From: an uncultured Flavobacteriaceae bacterium
GTDB taxonomy: Bacteria > Bacteroidota > Bacteroidia > Flavobacteriales > Flavobacteriaceae
Direction of reading: 5' to 3'
DNA length: 64,000 nucleotides
Assembly (NCBI GenBank): GCA_947497245.1
Contig: CANMFO010000002.1
Location: forward strand, 558,001 to 622,000
A model generated the notes under the pieces. That model did not search any database, had not been told where the DNA came from, and saw nothing but the letters and a program-made list of their open reading frames with translations. A program made the position numbers and the translations under genes. Of the stretch, positions 28,469-36,581 are shown piece by piece. The number at the start of each line of letters is the position of its first letter. The first letter of the stretch is position 1.

Positions 28469-28619
28469 CCATGGAAAACCACCCTCATGACCGGCCCATG
28501 TTCCCCACCATGTTGATCCGTACCAGGGCAGCAGGGGAGGGGCTATCGTCTTTTTGGAGAAAGGGATTCATACGAAAAGAACGGCGGAGCTCATTTATCG
28601 ACTTAGCAATCAACAGCAT

Positions 28620-29399
28620 ATGGTACTATTATCTTTAGCAAATCAAAAGGTTCGAATCGATGCGGGCGAACTCGTCGGCTATGAGGTCGCCGGACATGAA
28701 TACATCCACCAAAAGGGCAGTCCGGGCTGGCGCAGTTCGGATACCGAAATGTTTCCGATCATCGGCCCCACGGCAGAGGCCCGGTTTCAAGTCCAGACCC
28801 CCAAGGACATTTCGATACAGGACCAGCACGGGCTCCTGCGCGAAATGGCCTACGAAAAAGTTTCGCAGACCGAAACCGAAGCGGTTTTCCAAAAGGACTA
28901 TGTGGCAAGGACCTCGATAGGGAATTCGAAATATCCCGAAAAATCGCCCAAGCAACATTTGTTCTGGCCCTATGATTTTGGGTTCCGTAAACAGTTCGAT
29001 CTGACCCCTGATGGACTTGAAATCACCTTTACCGTTTCCGGGGAAAGGGACAGTCCGTTTATGTTGGGCTATCACCCGGCCTTCAGACTGCATTCGAAGA
29101 CCCCTTTGGTCATTGCAGGGGACAGGACCATTTCCCTCGATGAAATCATCGAGGTGGGGAGCAGGGCCCTGGAGGTGGCCGACTGCCAGGAGATCGTGCT
29201 AAAAGATACTGGGATGTTGCGGATCAAAACGGAGGGTTTTGGGAATTTCATGCTGTGGACGGAGGTGCGCAATATGGTCTGTATCGAACCGATCAGCTTT
29301 TATCCCTATAGCGTGGTCCAACACCAACTTCATGAAGGGTTCCAATACCTGTTGGATACCCCCAAGGAATTCAAAGTACATATTTCGGGGAACCCATGA
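28620..29399 (+). CDS. Aldose 1-epimerase family protein
   Basis: This 259-residue protein has the galactose mutarotase-like beta fold. Landmarks are GHEYIHQK, FPIIGP, QHGLLRE with a conserved His, LGYHPAFRL with the second His, and CIEPISFYPY with the catalytic Glu. The reading frame is open back to 28554; the start at 28620 fits the usual family start better. Its last four bases overlap the Crp/Fnr gene. Confidence 0.88.
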   Translation: MVLLSLANQKVRIDAGELVGYEVAGHEYIHQKGSPGWRSSDTEMFPIIGPTAEARFQVQTPKDISIQDQHGLLREMAYEKVSQTETEAVFQKDYVARTSIGNSKYPEKSPKQHLFWPYDFGFRKQFDLTPDGLEITFTVSGERDSPFMLGYHPAFRLHSKTPLVIAGDRTISLDEIIEVGSRALEVADCQEIVLKDTGMLRIKTEGFGNFMLWTEVRNMVCIEPISFYPYSVVQHQLHEGFQYLLDTPKEFKVHISGNP

Positions 29400-30043
29400 G
29401 CAGGCCATCGATGAAAGAAATACTCCAAAAAAGCTATGGCTACCTCTTCGAGTCCGATTTCCTGGAAGAAATCGAAAGTGTTGGGGTGTATAGGAAAGTA
29501 AAGCAAGGAGAACTACTGATGGATATCGGACAGCCCATTGGCATGATGCCACTGTTGCTGAACGGGGCCATCAAAATCTTGAGGGAAGATGAGGAAGGAG
29601 ACGAACTGCTTCTGTATTTTTTGGAAAAAGGGGATACCTGTGCCATGACCGTTTCCTGTTTCATGGGCCAGAACAAGAGCGAGATCAGGGCGGTCGCGGA
29701 GGCCGATACCGAACTGCTGATGGTCCCGGTGGAAAAAATGGAAATCTGGATGGCCCGGTATAAAAGTTGGCGGCAATTCATCGTCGATAGCTATCATACC
29801 CGAATGATGGAGCTGTTGGAGACCGTGGACACCCTCGCCTTTATGAGAATGGACGAACGCCTGTTAAAGTACCTACAGGACAAGGCAAAGGTGAACCACA
29901 ACGACACGGTACAGACCACCCATCAAGAAATCGCCCTGGATATGCACACCTCCAGGGTGGTGGTATCGCGGCTGTTAAAAAAACTGGAAAAAGAAGGAAA
30001 GATCGAAATGCAGCGCAACCAGATCGTGGTGTTGGAACTGTGA
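29396..30043 (+). CDS. Crp/Fnr family transcriptional regulator
   Basis: This 215-residue regulator has an N-terminal cyclic-nucleotide-binding-like beta barrel (about 30-125), a long dimer helix and a C-terminal winged helix with THQEIALDMHTSRVVVSRLLKKLE. A few cysteines are present (TCAMTVSCF) but no Fnr-type four-cysteine cluster. It overlaps the epimerase gene by ATGA, so the two should be co-translated. The effector is unknown. Confidence 0.93.
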   Translation: MSRPSMKEILQKSYGYLFESDFLEEIESVGVYRKVKQGELLMDIGQPIGMMPLLLNGAIKILREDEEGDELLLYFLEKGDTCAMTVSCFMGQNKSEIRAVAEADTELLMVPVEKMEIWMARYKSWRQFIVDSYHTRMMELLETVDTLAFMRMDERLLKYLQDKAKVNHNDTVQTTHQEIALDMHTSRVVVSRLLKKLEKEGKIEMQRNQIVVLEL

Positions 30044-30098
30044 ATAATTTGCAACAAACAATAAACAATGGACAATGATCGATACATGCAAATCCCAA

Positions 30099-30692
30099 AT
30101 GAAAATATACCTTAGCTCTTTAGCGCTCCTAACCTTGATCAACCTAAACGCCCAAGAAACCATGAACGACTCCCTTCCTTATGCCATCATTCCCCAAGCA
30201 CCGGAGACCTTTACACCGGGAACGGTGGTTTCCAGAATGATCGACGGACTCGGATTTCGCTATCGCTGGGCCACGGAAGGATTGACCCAAAAGGACCTGG
30301 ACCACAAACCCGGCAATGACGGCCGTACCATCGCAGAAACCATGGACCACGTGCACAGCCTTTCACTTACCGTTCTAAGGTCGGCCCAAAAGCGGCCGAG
30401 GGAATTTTCCGATAAACCGGATGACATGGACATCCACCAAAAACGGAAGGCTACCCTGGAATACCTGGCAGAGGCAAGTGCGCTGTTCAGGGCGACCACG
30501 GACCTGTCGGAGCACAAGGTGGTATTCGTGCGTCCCAACAAAACCTTTGAATTTCCCTTTTGGAACCAGATCAACGGTCCGATCGAAGATGCCGTTTGGC
30601 ATGCCGGGCAAATTGTGGTGCTGAGGCGTTCCGCGGGGAACCCGATCGACCCCAGGGTCAATGTGTTTTTGGGAAAGTTGAACGATCGGTAA
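30099..30692 (+). CDS. Exported DinB family protein
   Basis: This 197-residue protein has a signal peptide (about 1-18, cleavage near LNAQE) and a DinB four-helix metal-binding fold. Metal-site histidines are suggested in AETMDHVHSL and EDAVWHAGQIVVLRR. Most DinB proteins are cytoplasmic, so the signal peptide is a feature of this Bacteroidota branch. Function unknown. Confidence 0.82.
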   Translation: MKIYLSSLALLTLINLNAQETMNDSLPYAIIPQAPETFTPGTVVSRMIDGLGFRYRWATEGLTQKDLDHKPGNDGRTIAETMDHVHSLSLTVLRSAQKRPREFSDKPDDMDIHQKRKATLEYLAEASALFRATTDLSEHKVVFVRPNKTFEFPFWNQINGPIEDAVWHAGQIVVLRRSAGNPIDPRVNVFLGKLNDR

Positions 30693-30704
30693 GGGTTTGC
30701 CGGA

Positions 30705-31067
30705 CTATTGCTTCCAAAATTTTTCATCCCTTACCCTATAGGCATCCTGTAGCACTTCGATCAAAATGGTGTTATTTATCCCTTCCAGGTTCTTGTAGCG
30801 CAGCGAGCGCATTACTTTACGCCCGGCCGTGGTCATATGCTGCAAATGGACGGTGAGATGGGCCGCGTTCCAGAATCCAAGATCTACATAATCCTTGGCC
30901 TGGTTGAGGTAGCAGAAAGGCCTTCCATCAATATAATAGAACGGAATACGGTATTTGAACTTCAGGTCCAGTCCCGGCACCGAGTGCTCAATGACGGACT
31001 GCAAGTGCAGTAGGACACTTCTAAAGGGCTCGGGCTGCTTAAGGATGTACTCTTCCGCTGGGTTCAT
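30705..31067 (-). CDS. DUF1801 (YdhG-like) protein
   Basis: This 120-residue protein of the DUF1801 family starts at 31067. The family pattern is visible: YRIPFYYIDGRPFCYLN, VDLGFW and a C-terminal helix with LIEVLQDAYR. No function is established. It is convergent with the DinB gene and divergent from the PHP gene. Confidence 0.85.
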   Translation of the reverse strand: MNPAEEYILKQPEPFRSVLLHLQSVIEHSVPGLDLKFKYRIPFYYIDGRPFCYLNQAKDYVDLGFWNAAHLTVHLQHMTTAGRKVMRSLRYKNLEGINNTILIEVLQDAYRVRDEKFWKQ

Positions 31068-31162
31068 ATCGGGTTTAAATTTACCATTTCTTGATGAAAT
31101 CAACTTATTTTTCCCTAATTTGAGGTTCGATTAGCACCTATCTTTACAAAAACCGACCTGAA

Positions 31163-32281
31163 ATGAAAAAAGCAGTATTTCCCTTGTTCGCCATGTTGAA
31201 CCTTTGTCTATTGACCGCCCAGGATCATGTCCATGGCGGAGCGACGGCATTGACCTATCCCGATATCGCCGGCTATACGACCCTGAAGGCCGATCTGCAC
31301 ATCCATTCCGTTTTTTCCGATGGCAGCGTCTGGCCGAATATTCGGGTGATGGAGGCCCTTCGGGAGAATCTGGATGCCATTTCCCTGACGGAGCATTTGG
31401 AATACCAACCCCATTCGGAGGACATTCCGCACCCGGACCGAAACAGGGCCTATCACTTGGCGGTGGCGGAAGCCAAGGAACACGACCTGCTCATCGTCCC
31501 CGGTTCCGAGATTACCCGTTCCGAGCCTGTGGGACATAGCAATGCCGTGTTTATTTCCGACGCCAACAAACTGCTGGCCGACAAACCGGAAAAGGCGTTC
31601 CAGGAGGCCAAGAAACAAAACGCCTTCGTGTTCTGGAACCACCCTGCCTGGCATAGACAGAGTCCGACCGGGACCCCGATATTGAGCGATTTCCAGAAGG
31701 AGCGGATCAAGAAGGGGGAACTGCACGGGATCGAGGTGATCAATTCGGTGGACTATGCCGAAGAATCGCTCGCCCTGGCCTTGGAAAACAACCTGACCAT
31801 CATGGGCACCAGCGATATCCATGGTCTGATCGATTGGGACTATACCGAAAAAGGAAGCCACCGCCCGATTACCCTGGTCTTTGCCAAGGAAAGGAGCTTG
31901 GCCAGTCTTAGCGAGGCCCTCTTTGCCGGCAGAACGGTAGCTGTTCTCAATGGCCTTATGGTGGGCAAGCCCGAATTTCTAAAACCCTTGTTGCAAGCGA
32001 GTATCGAAGTGGGGGAGGCATCCTATATCGACGAGACCCAGGTATTGGAAGTGGAGCTCAAGAACATCTCCAGCAGCGACCTGCTGTTCGAAAACCAAAT
32101 GCCCTATACCTTTTATACCAATGCCCCCATTTTCGAGATCGGGGCAGGGGAGACCAAGGTGCTGCGTATCAAGACCTTAAAGGAAATGGAAACCGTTGAC
32201 CTTCAGTTGAAGGCCTTGGGCGCCTATACCGCGCCAAAGCAACATCCCGTTGTCAGTTGGAAAATCTCCGTTGAAAAGTAA
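31163..32281 (+). CDS. Exported PHP-domain phosphoesterase
   Basis: This 372-residue protein has a signal peptide (about 1-19) and a PHP metal-dependent phosphoesterase domain. Motifs in order are ADLHIHSVFSDG, SLTEHLEY, GSEITRSE, FWNHPAWHR and TSDIHG, giving the expected His/Asp/Glu metal ligands. A C-terminal beta domain (about 285-372) follows. It resembles the Sb-PDE-type exported phosphodiesterases. A TATCTTTA element at 31139-31146 is the probable promoter. Confidence 0.88.
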   Translation: MKKAVFPLFAMLNLCLLTAQDHVHGGATALTYPDIAGYTTLKADLHIHSVFSDGSVWPNIRVMEALRENLDAISLTEHLEYQPHSEDIPHPDRNRAYHLAVAEAKEHDLLIVPGSEITRSEPVGHSNAVFISDANKLLADKPEKAFQEAKKQNAFVFWNHPAWHRQSPTGTPILSDFQKERIKKGELHGIEVINSVDYAEESLALALENNLTIMGTSDIHGLIDWDYTEKGSHRPITLVFAKERSLASLSEALFAGRTVAVLNGLMVGKPEFLKPLLQASIEVGEASYIDETQVLEVELKNISSSDLLFENQMPYTFYTNAPIFEIGAGETKVLRIKTLKEMETVDLQLKALGAYTAPKQHPVVSWKISVEK

Positions 32282-32307
32282 CCTCCGTTGTTTTTTGGAA
32301 GGATTTG

Positions 32308-32348
32308 TTGCACAGTTGGATTTTTAATTTAACTTTGTATTTCAAAGT
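32308..32348 (+). promoter_or_regulatory. Promoter and operator of the membrane-protein operon
   Basis: A -33 TTG (32308-32310) is 19 bases from a -7 TAACTTTG (32330-32337). The -7 element overlaps an inverted repeat ACTTTG-N5-CAAAGT (32332-32348). The same repeat followed by ACTTTTAAA recurs before the Coq4-like gene (33447-33463). The winged-helix protein encoded between them is the likely binder. Confidence 0.65.
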
Positions 32349-32411
32349 ACTTTTAAACTTTGTTTTAATAAAAAGGTTTTGATACTTTGCGAACCCGGTA
32401 ATTGTGACCCT

Positions 32412-33056
32412 ATGGAACAGAACAAGTATTTGGAGGACATCTCCGAGATCAAGAACATGATGAGCCGTTCGTCGCGGTTTATCTCCCTGAGTGGCATGTC
32501 GGGGGTAATGGCCGGTGTCTATGCGCTGGTAGGGGCGTTTCTGGCCCACAAGGTGCTGGGCGGTCTCTCTACCACGGCAGAGGCCACCGCCTCCGTTCGC
32601 TCCGATCTTTTTGTGGTTCAACAACTATACCTTATCGCTTTTGGAGTGATGCTATGCGCCGTGGTCACGGGTATTATACTTACCTTGAGAAAATCCAAGC
32701 GCAGTGGGGAAAAGATGTGGGATGTTTCCAGCAAACGCCTGGTCGCCAACTTTTTGATCCCCCTGATCGCCGGGGGCATTTTTTGCCTGGTATTGATCCA
32801 GTACAAAATCGCTTGGCTGGTGGCTCCGGCAACTCTGGTCTTTTATGGTCTGGCATGTGTCAATGCGAGCAAGTACACCCTGGGAGACATACGGTATATG
32901 GGAATTGCGTTTGTCGCCATTGGTTTGATCAGTACGCAATTTATAGGATACGGATTGTATTTTTGGGCCCTCGGTTTCGGGCTGTTCCACATTGTTTATG
33001 GAGCGCTGATGCATTTTAAGTACGATAGGAAGCGGGGGGGCAACAATGAACAATAA
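32412..33056 (+). CDS. Integral membrane protein of unknown function
   Basis: This 214-residue protein has a short cytoplasmic N terminus and about six membrane helices. The helices are paired, with a basic loop (RKSKRSGEKMWDVSSKR) in the middle. No family was recognised with confidence. It is the first gene of an apparent operon with a winged-helix regulator. It has an ACTTTG-N5-CAAAGT operator in its promoter. Confidence 0.8.
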   Translation: MEQNKYLEDISEIKNMMSRSSRFISLSGMSGVMAGVYALVGAFLAHKVLGGLSTTAEATASVRSDLFVVQQLYLIAFGVMLCAVVTGIILTLRKSKRSGEKMWDVSSKRLVANFLIPLIAGGIFCLVLIQYKIAWLVAPATLVFYGLACVNASKYTLGDIRYMGIAFVAIGLISTQFIGYGLYFWALGFGLFHIVYGALMHFKYDRKRGGNNEQ

Positions 33057-33125
33057 ACAGTGTTCAGTTGGCAGTGGAACGGTAGTAATGGATAATCAAA
33101 TCACAGGGACTCCTCCAGCGGGGAA

Positions 33126-33425
33126 ATGGCATATATGAGCATCATCAACAACATCAACAAGGCCTTTGACCACCGGATACGGTTGGGTATCATGAGCATT
33201 CTCATGGTCAACGACCATGCCGATTTTAACATGCTCAAGGAACTGCTCAGCGTTACCGATGGCAATTTGGCCAGTCATGCCAAGGCCTTGGAAAAGGAAG
33301 CCTTTATCAAAGTGGAGAAACAATTTATTGGCCGTAAGCCCAATACCCGATATTCTGCCACAAAATTGGGCAAGCTGGAGTTCAAAAAGCACATTGAGGC
33401 CCTGGAAAAACTGATCGGTCGATAG
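33126..33425 (+). CDS. Winged-helix transcriptional regulator
   Basis: This 99-residue protein consists of one winged helix-turn-helix of the HTH_34/MarR-ArsR-like type. The order is RLGIMSILMVNDHADFNMLKELL, recognition helix TDGNLASHAKALEKEAFI, and wing VEKQFIGRKPNTRYSATKLG. Such single-domain regulators commonly repress their own operon. The two ACTTTG-N5-CAAAGT palindromes flanking this part of the operon are natural operator candidates. Confidence 0.9.
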   Translation: MAYMSIINNINKAFDHRIRLGIMSILMVNDHADFNMLKELLSVTDGNLASHAKALEKEAFIKVEKQFIGRKPNTRYSATKLGKLEFKKHIEALEKLIGR

Positions 33426-33444
33426 CCGTTATTTTTTTATAAAT

Positions 33445-33463
33445 TAACTTTGAAATACAAAGT
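33445..33463 (+). promoter_or_regulatory. Second promoter/operator copy before the Coq4-like gene
   Basis: A -7 TAACTTTG (33445-33452) overlaps ACTTTG-AAATA-CAAAGT (33447-33463), followed by ACTTTTAAA as at 32349-32357. The start codon is at 33474. No good -33 was found. Confidence 0.6.
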
Positions 33464-33473
33464 ACTTTTAAAT

Positions 33474-33929
33474 ATGAGAGCACTGATTTTGGAAACGCTG
33501 TACGAGTGGAGCAAGAAGCCCTATCAAAAACTGCTGAAAAGCAATCCGGCCTGGAACATTTCCGCCCAAGGGCTGTTACGCTACCCCGAACACAGCCTTG
33601 GGTTCCATCTGGCCTGTTTTCTGCTGAAGCACAGCTTTGAGATACAGCCCAAGCTCGAGAGCCACGATGTGTTCCATGTGCTCACCGATACGGGCATTAC
33701 CGTGCCCGAGGAGATCGGCATGCAGTTTTACCTGCTGGGCAATGGCAAACGAAGTCCCTATCTGTTTTCCGTGATCGTACTGGGCGGCCTGTTGTATCCC
33801 GATCAGTGGAAATTGTTCCGAAAGGCGTACCGGAGGGGCAGGGCCGCACTGGTCTTCCACCAGCTCGATTTTTTAAAACTGTTGCACCAGCCGATAACAA
33901 AGATCAAGACCACTTTTTTAATCCATTAA
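33474..33929 (+). CDS. Coq4-like protein
   Basis: This 151-residue protein contains the zinc-ligand motif of the Coq4 family, HDxxH-x11-E, at His64, Asp65, His68 and Glu80. Flanking sequence is also typical (FHVLTDTG, EEIGMQFYLLGNG). Coq4 removes the C1 carboxyl group in ubiquinone synthesis. Flavobacteria normally use menaquinone, so this homologue probably does something else. The gene sits in a membrane-protein operon behind its own operator. Confidence 0.75.
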   Translation: MRALILETLYEWSKKPYQKLLKSNPAWNISAQGLLRYPEHSLGFHLACFLLKHSFEIQPKLESHDVFHVLTDTGITVPEEIGMQFYLLGNGKRSPYLFSVIVLGGLLYPDQWKLFRKAYRRGRAALVFHQLDFLKLLHQPITKIKTTFLIH

Positions 33930-33940
33930 ATCCAAAGATC

Positions 33941-35341
33941 ATGTATATCCATCTCAAGTCCCTTTTGGGCGCCTTAGCCTTCAGTCTGTTGTTCTACAGT
34001 AAAAGTTTCGGACTCAATGTATTCCTGATTTCCATTATCGTGCTGGTGTTCCTATCGACCTTGTACCGTGAGCGCCCTTTTCCAAGGGTCTATGCCCTTT
34101 CCTATCTATTGACCGCGGCCATGGTGTTCATTGCGCCTACAGGCTTTCAATTGTTCGTGCACTTTGTCGCTCTTTTGGTCCTGGTGGGAAAGTCGATGAC
34201 CTCCAAAAGCTCGCTCCATATCGCCGGTTTTGCCGGACTGATCAACTTGTTCACGGGCATGTTGGTCCATTGGGTGGAACAGCAGAACCTGCCCAAGGAA
34301 GCGCGAAAGAACATTTCTCCCCAACTGCTGAACTACCTCAAGGGCGGGACGATATCGTTGCTATTGCTGGTTTTCTTTACAGTGCTCTATCAAAACGCCA
34401 ACCCGGTGTTCGGACAGCTTATTGCCGGGATCGATCTCAGCTTCATCAGTGTTCCCTGGTTGTTCTTCACCGGGGCGGGGTATCTGTTGTTCCTCAATAT
34501 ATTGCGGCCCTTTCACCCCAAAGAACTTATGGATTTCGACGCGGCAAGGGGCAATGCCCTGGTTCCGCCCAGCGAACCATTTTCACGAATCGACCTGTAC
34601 AAATTGGAAAGGGAACATACCCTGGGCAGTATGGTTTTTGCAGCCTTGAACCTGCTCCTGATCCTCTTTTTGATCACTGATATGATCTATCTCCTGAACC
34701 CGGATATTACCAGCAATGCGGATTATTCCAATTCGGTGCACCAAGGAGTCTATGCCCTGATGTTCTCCATTGTGGTTGCTATTGCGATTATCCTTTACTT
34801 CTTTAGGGGGGATCTCAATTTTTACCATAACAATAAAAGGCTAAAAGCATTGAGCTACAGCTGGATTGCCCTGAACCTGGTGTTGGTGGTATTTACCTTT
34901 TATAAAAACTGGGCCTATGTGGAAGCCCTGGGGCTGACCTATAAGCGCATCGGGGTCTTTGTGTATCTGCTGCTCACGCTCACCGGGCTGGCCACGGCCT
35001 ATATAAAGGTCTCCCAACTAAAGAATTTCACCTATTTGCTCCGTACCCATATGGCCCTGTTGTTCCTCTTTTTGGTGGTCAGTTCCACCGTACCCTGGGA
35101 CCGGGCGATCACCTGGTACAATTTGGGGCATATTCGACATCCGGATATAGCCTATCTATTGGACCTGGGCGACGGCAACCTACAGCAGCTGCACGAATAT
35201 GCCCATACCAAGGACAATACCTTGATATGGGAGCAGGAAAGGACCATCAACGACCGCTACCGGGAATTCTTGGAAGCACAGGCCGAAAAGACCTGGCAGG
35301 AGTATACGTTTTACCAACTGACGCAAAATTTCCGGGAATGA
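33941..35341 (+). CDS. DUF4173-like polytopic membrane protein
   Basis: This 466-residue protein has about 12 hydrophobic segments. The middle and C-terminal parts (SNSVHQGVYALMFSIVVA, FRGDLNF, YKNWAYVEALGLTYKRIGV) match the DUF4153/DUF4173 family as remembered. The C-terminal about 80 residues are soluble. The start at 33941 follows the Coq4-like gene by 11 bases. Function unknown. Confidence 0.82.
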   Translation: MYIHLKSLLGALAFSLLFYSKSFGLNVFLISIIVLVFLSTLYRERPFPRVYALSYLLTAAMVFIAPTGFQLFVHFVALLVLVGKSMTSKSSLHIAGFAGLINLFTGMLVHWVEQQNLPKEARKNISPQLLNYLKGGTISLLLLVFFTVLYQNANPVFGQLIAGIDLSFISVPWLFFTGAGYLLFLNILRPFHPKELMDFDAARGNALVPPSEPFSRIDLYKLEREHTLGSMVFAALNLLLILFLITDMIYLLNPDITSNADYSNSVHQGVYALMFSIVVAIAIILYFFRGDLNFYHNNKRLKALSYSWIALNLVLVVFTFYKNWAYVEALGLTYKRIGVFVYLLLTLTGLATAYIKVSQLKNFTYLLRTHMALLFLFLVVSSTVPWDRAITWYNLGHIRHPDIAYLLDLGDGNLQQLHEYAHTKDNTLIWEQERTINDRYREFLEAQAEKTWQEYTFYQLTQNFRE

Positions 35342-35631
35342 AAACGCTGTTCACCCATTCCGCCAATCGGTTCGCGGTGCAGTTTGCCATCGGTAGTTTT
35401 TTGGTGGGAAGCCTGCTCTTTTTATTGTATTTGGCCACCCGATCGGACCAGGTACTGGGGTTTGGGCTGCTTTTTGTGGTGCTGGAAGGCATCTTTACGC
35501 CCTTTTTGCTCCTGTACCTGTTCGCCCATCTATTGTTCCGTATCCAGGATATACGGGAGCACCTTTACGCCTTGTGCCTGGTACTGCTGAACGTGCCCAT
35601 TGCCTTTTTATATCTATATCTTATAAACTAA
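35338..35631 (+). CDS. Small membrane protein with three helices
   Basis: This 97-residue protein has three strongly hydrophobic segments. Its ATG overlaps the stop of the DUF4173-like gene (ATGA), so it is part of the operon. No family was recognised. Confidence 0.75.
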   Translation: MKTLFTHSANRFAVQFAIGSFLVGSLLFLLYLATRSDQVLGFGLLFVVLEGIFTPFLLLYLFAHLLFRIQDIREHLYALCLVLLNVPIAFLYLYLIN

Positions 35632-35635
35632 TACT

Positions 35636-36310
35636 ATGAAGCTGACACTGTTGTTTTCCAATCCCCAGTACCGCTGCCTGATGCTCTCCATCGGTTTTGC
35701 CACCCTTTTACTGTTGTTCCGCTGTGGAATGGCCCGTTCGTTCTACTATACCTTTTTGGCCTGGAACCTCTTTTTAGCCGCCGTCCCCTTTTTGGTCAGC
35801 CAGATCATGGTCGCCCGTTCGGAACGACGACCGTTGTCCAGACCCTGGTTTGCAGTGGGCTTTGTATTGTGGCTGTTGTTTTTTCCGAACAGTCCGTATA
35901 TCATTACCGATCTGGTGCACCTGCACGACGATGCCTCCCACTTGGTGTGGTTGGACCTGTTCCTGGTCTTTGTCTTTGCCCTGAACGGCCTGTTGTTGGG
36001 CTTGTTGTCGCTGATGGACATGTACCGTTTGATACAGCTCCGGGCCGATAAAAGGATTGCTTCCCTGACGCTTTTCCTGGTCTGCTTTTTGGGCGGCTAT
36101 GGCATTTATGTCGGACGGTTCCTCCGGTTCAATTCCTGGGATATCATTGCGAACCCCCTCGGGCTCTTTTATGAAATAGCACGCAGTCTGCAAGGACCAA
36201 AGACCTGGTTGATGACCTTTGCTTTTGGCGGCTTTTTGTGGATTTTGTTCCTGTTGATGCGGTCCGTTTCCGAGCAGAACACTTTTGCGGCTAATCGTGT
36301 TCGCGATTGA
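35636..36310 (+). CDS. DUF1361 family membrane protein
   Basis: This 224-residue protein has about six to seven membrane helices and the DUF1361 landmarks FFPNSPYIITDLVHL and GIYVGRFLRFNSWDI. It starts four bases after the preceding gene. The family has no known function. It is the last gene of the operon that starts at 32412. Confidence 0.9.
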   Translation: MKLTLLFSNPQYRCLMLSIGFATLLLLFRCGMARSFYYTFLAWNLFLAAVPFLVSQIMVARSERRPLSRPWFAVGFVLWLLFFPNSPYIITDLVHLHDDASHLVWLDLFLVFVFALNGLLLGLLSLMDMYRLIQLRADKRIASLTLFLVCFLGGYGIYVGRFLRFNSWDIIANPLGLFYEIARSLQGPKTWLMTFAFGGFLWILFLLMRSVSEQNTFAANRVRD

Positions 36311-36500
36311 TCTCCGTATCGAGATCGGCGGCCCGGAGCCGCAGGTACCCGCGGGACGTTTTGTCGGAAAGTGAAATGCGCCGGGAGGAGAGGTCCACAT
36401 CGAAATGGAAGCCCGAAAAGTCGCCATGGCATTCCCGTTCCACGCAGCACTTCTTCGGTTTCGCATCCCGGGGGTCGTGTATGATCCCATTGAAATTCAC
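36291..36500 (-). CDS. Small cysteine-containing protein (hypothetical)
   Basis: This is a 69-residue reading frame with a GTG start. It holds a KKCCVERECHGDF motif and a charged C terminus. It fills the otherwise empty gap between two converging genes. A minus-strand TAGCTTTT box lies about 20 bases upstream. Composition looks like a real soluble protein. The motif could bind a metal, but this is unproven. Confidence 0.5.
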   Translation of the reverse strand: MNFNGIIHDPRDAKPKKCCVERECHGDFSGFHFDVDLSSRRISLSDKTSRGYLRLRAADLDTEINREHD

Positions 36501-36581
36501 CGCCCCGATTTAAAAAAGCTATACAATATGGTGCTCTTAGGGAAGCAAAAAAGGGCGCGTGTGGCGATTTTCGATCAAAGG

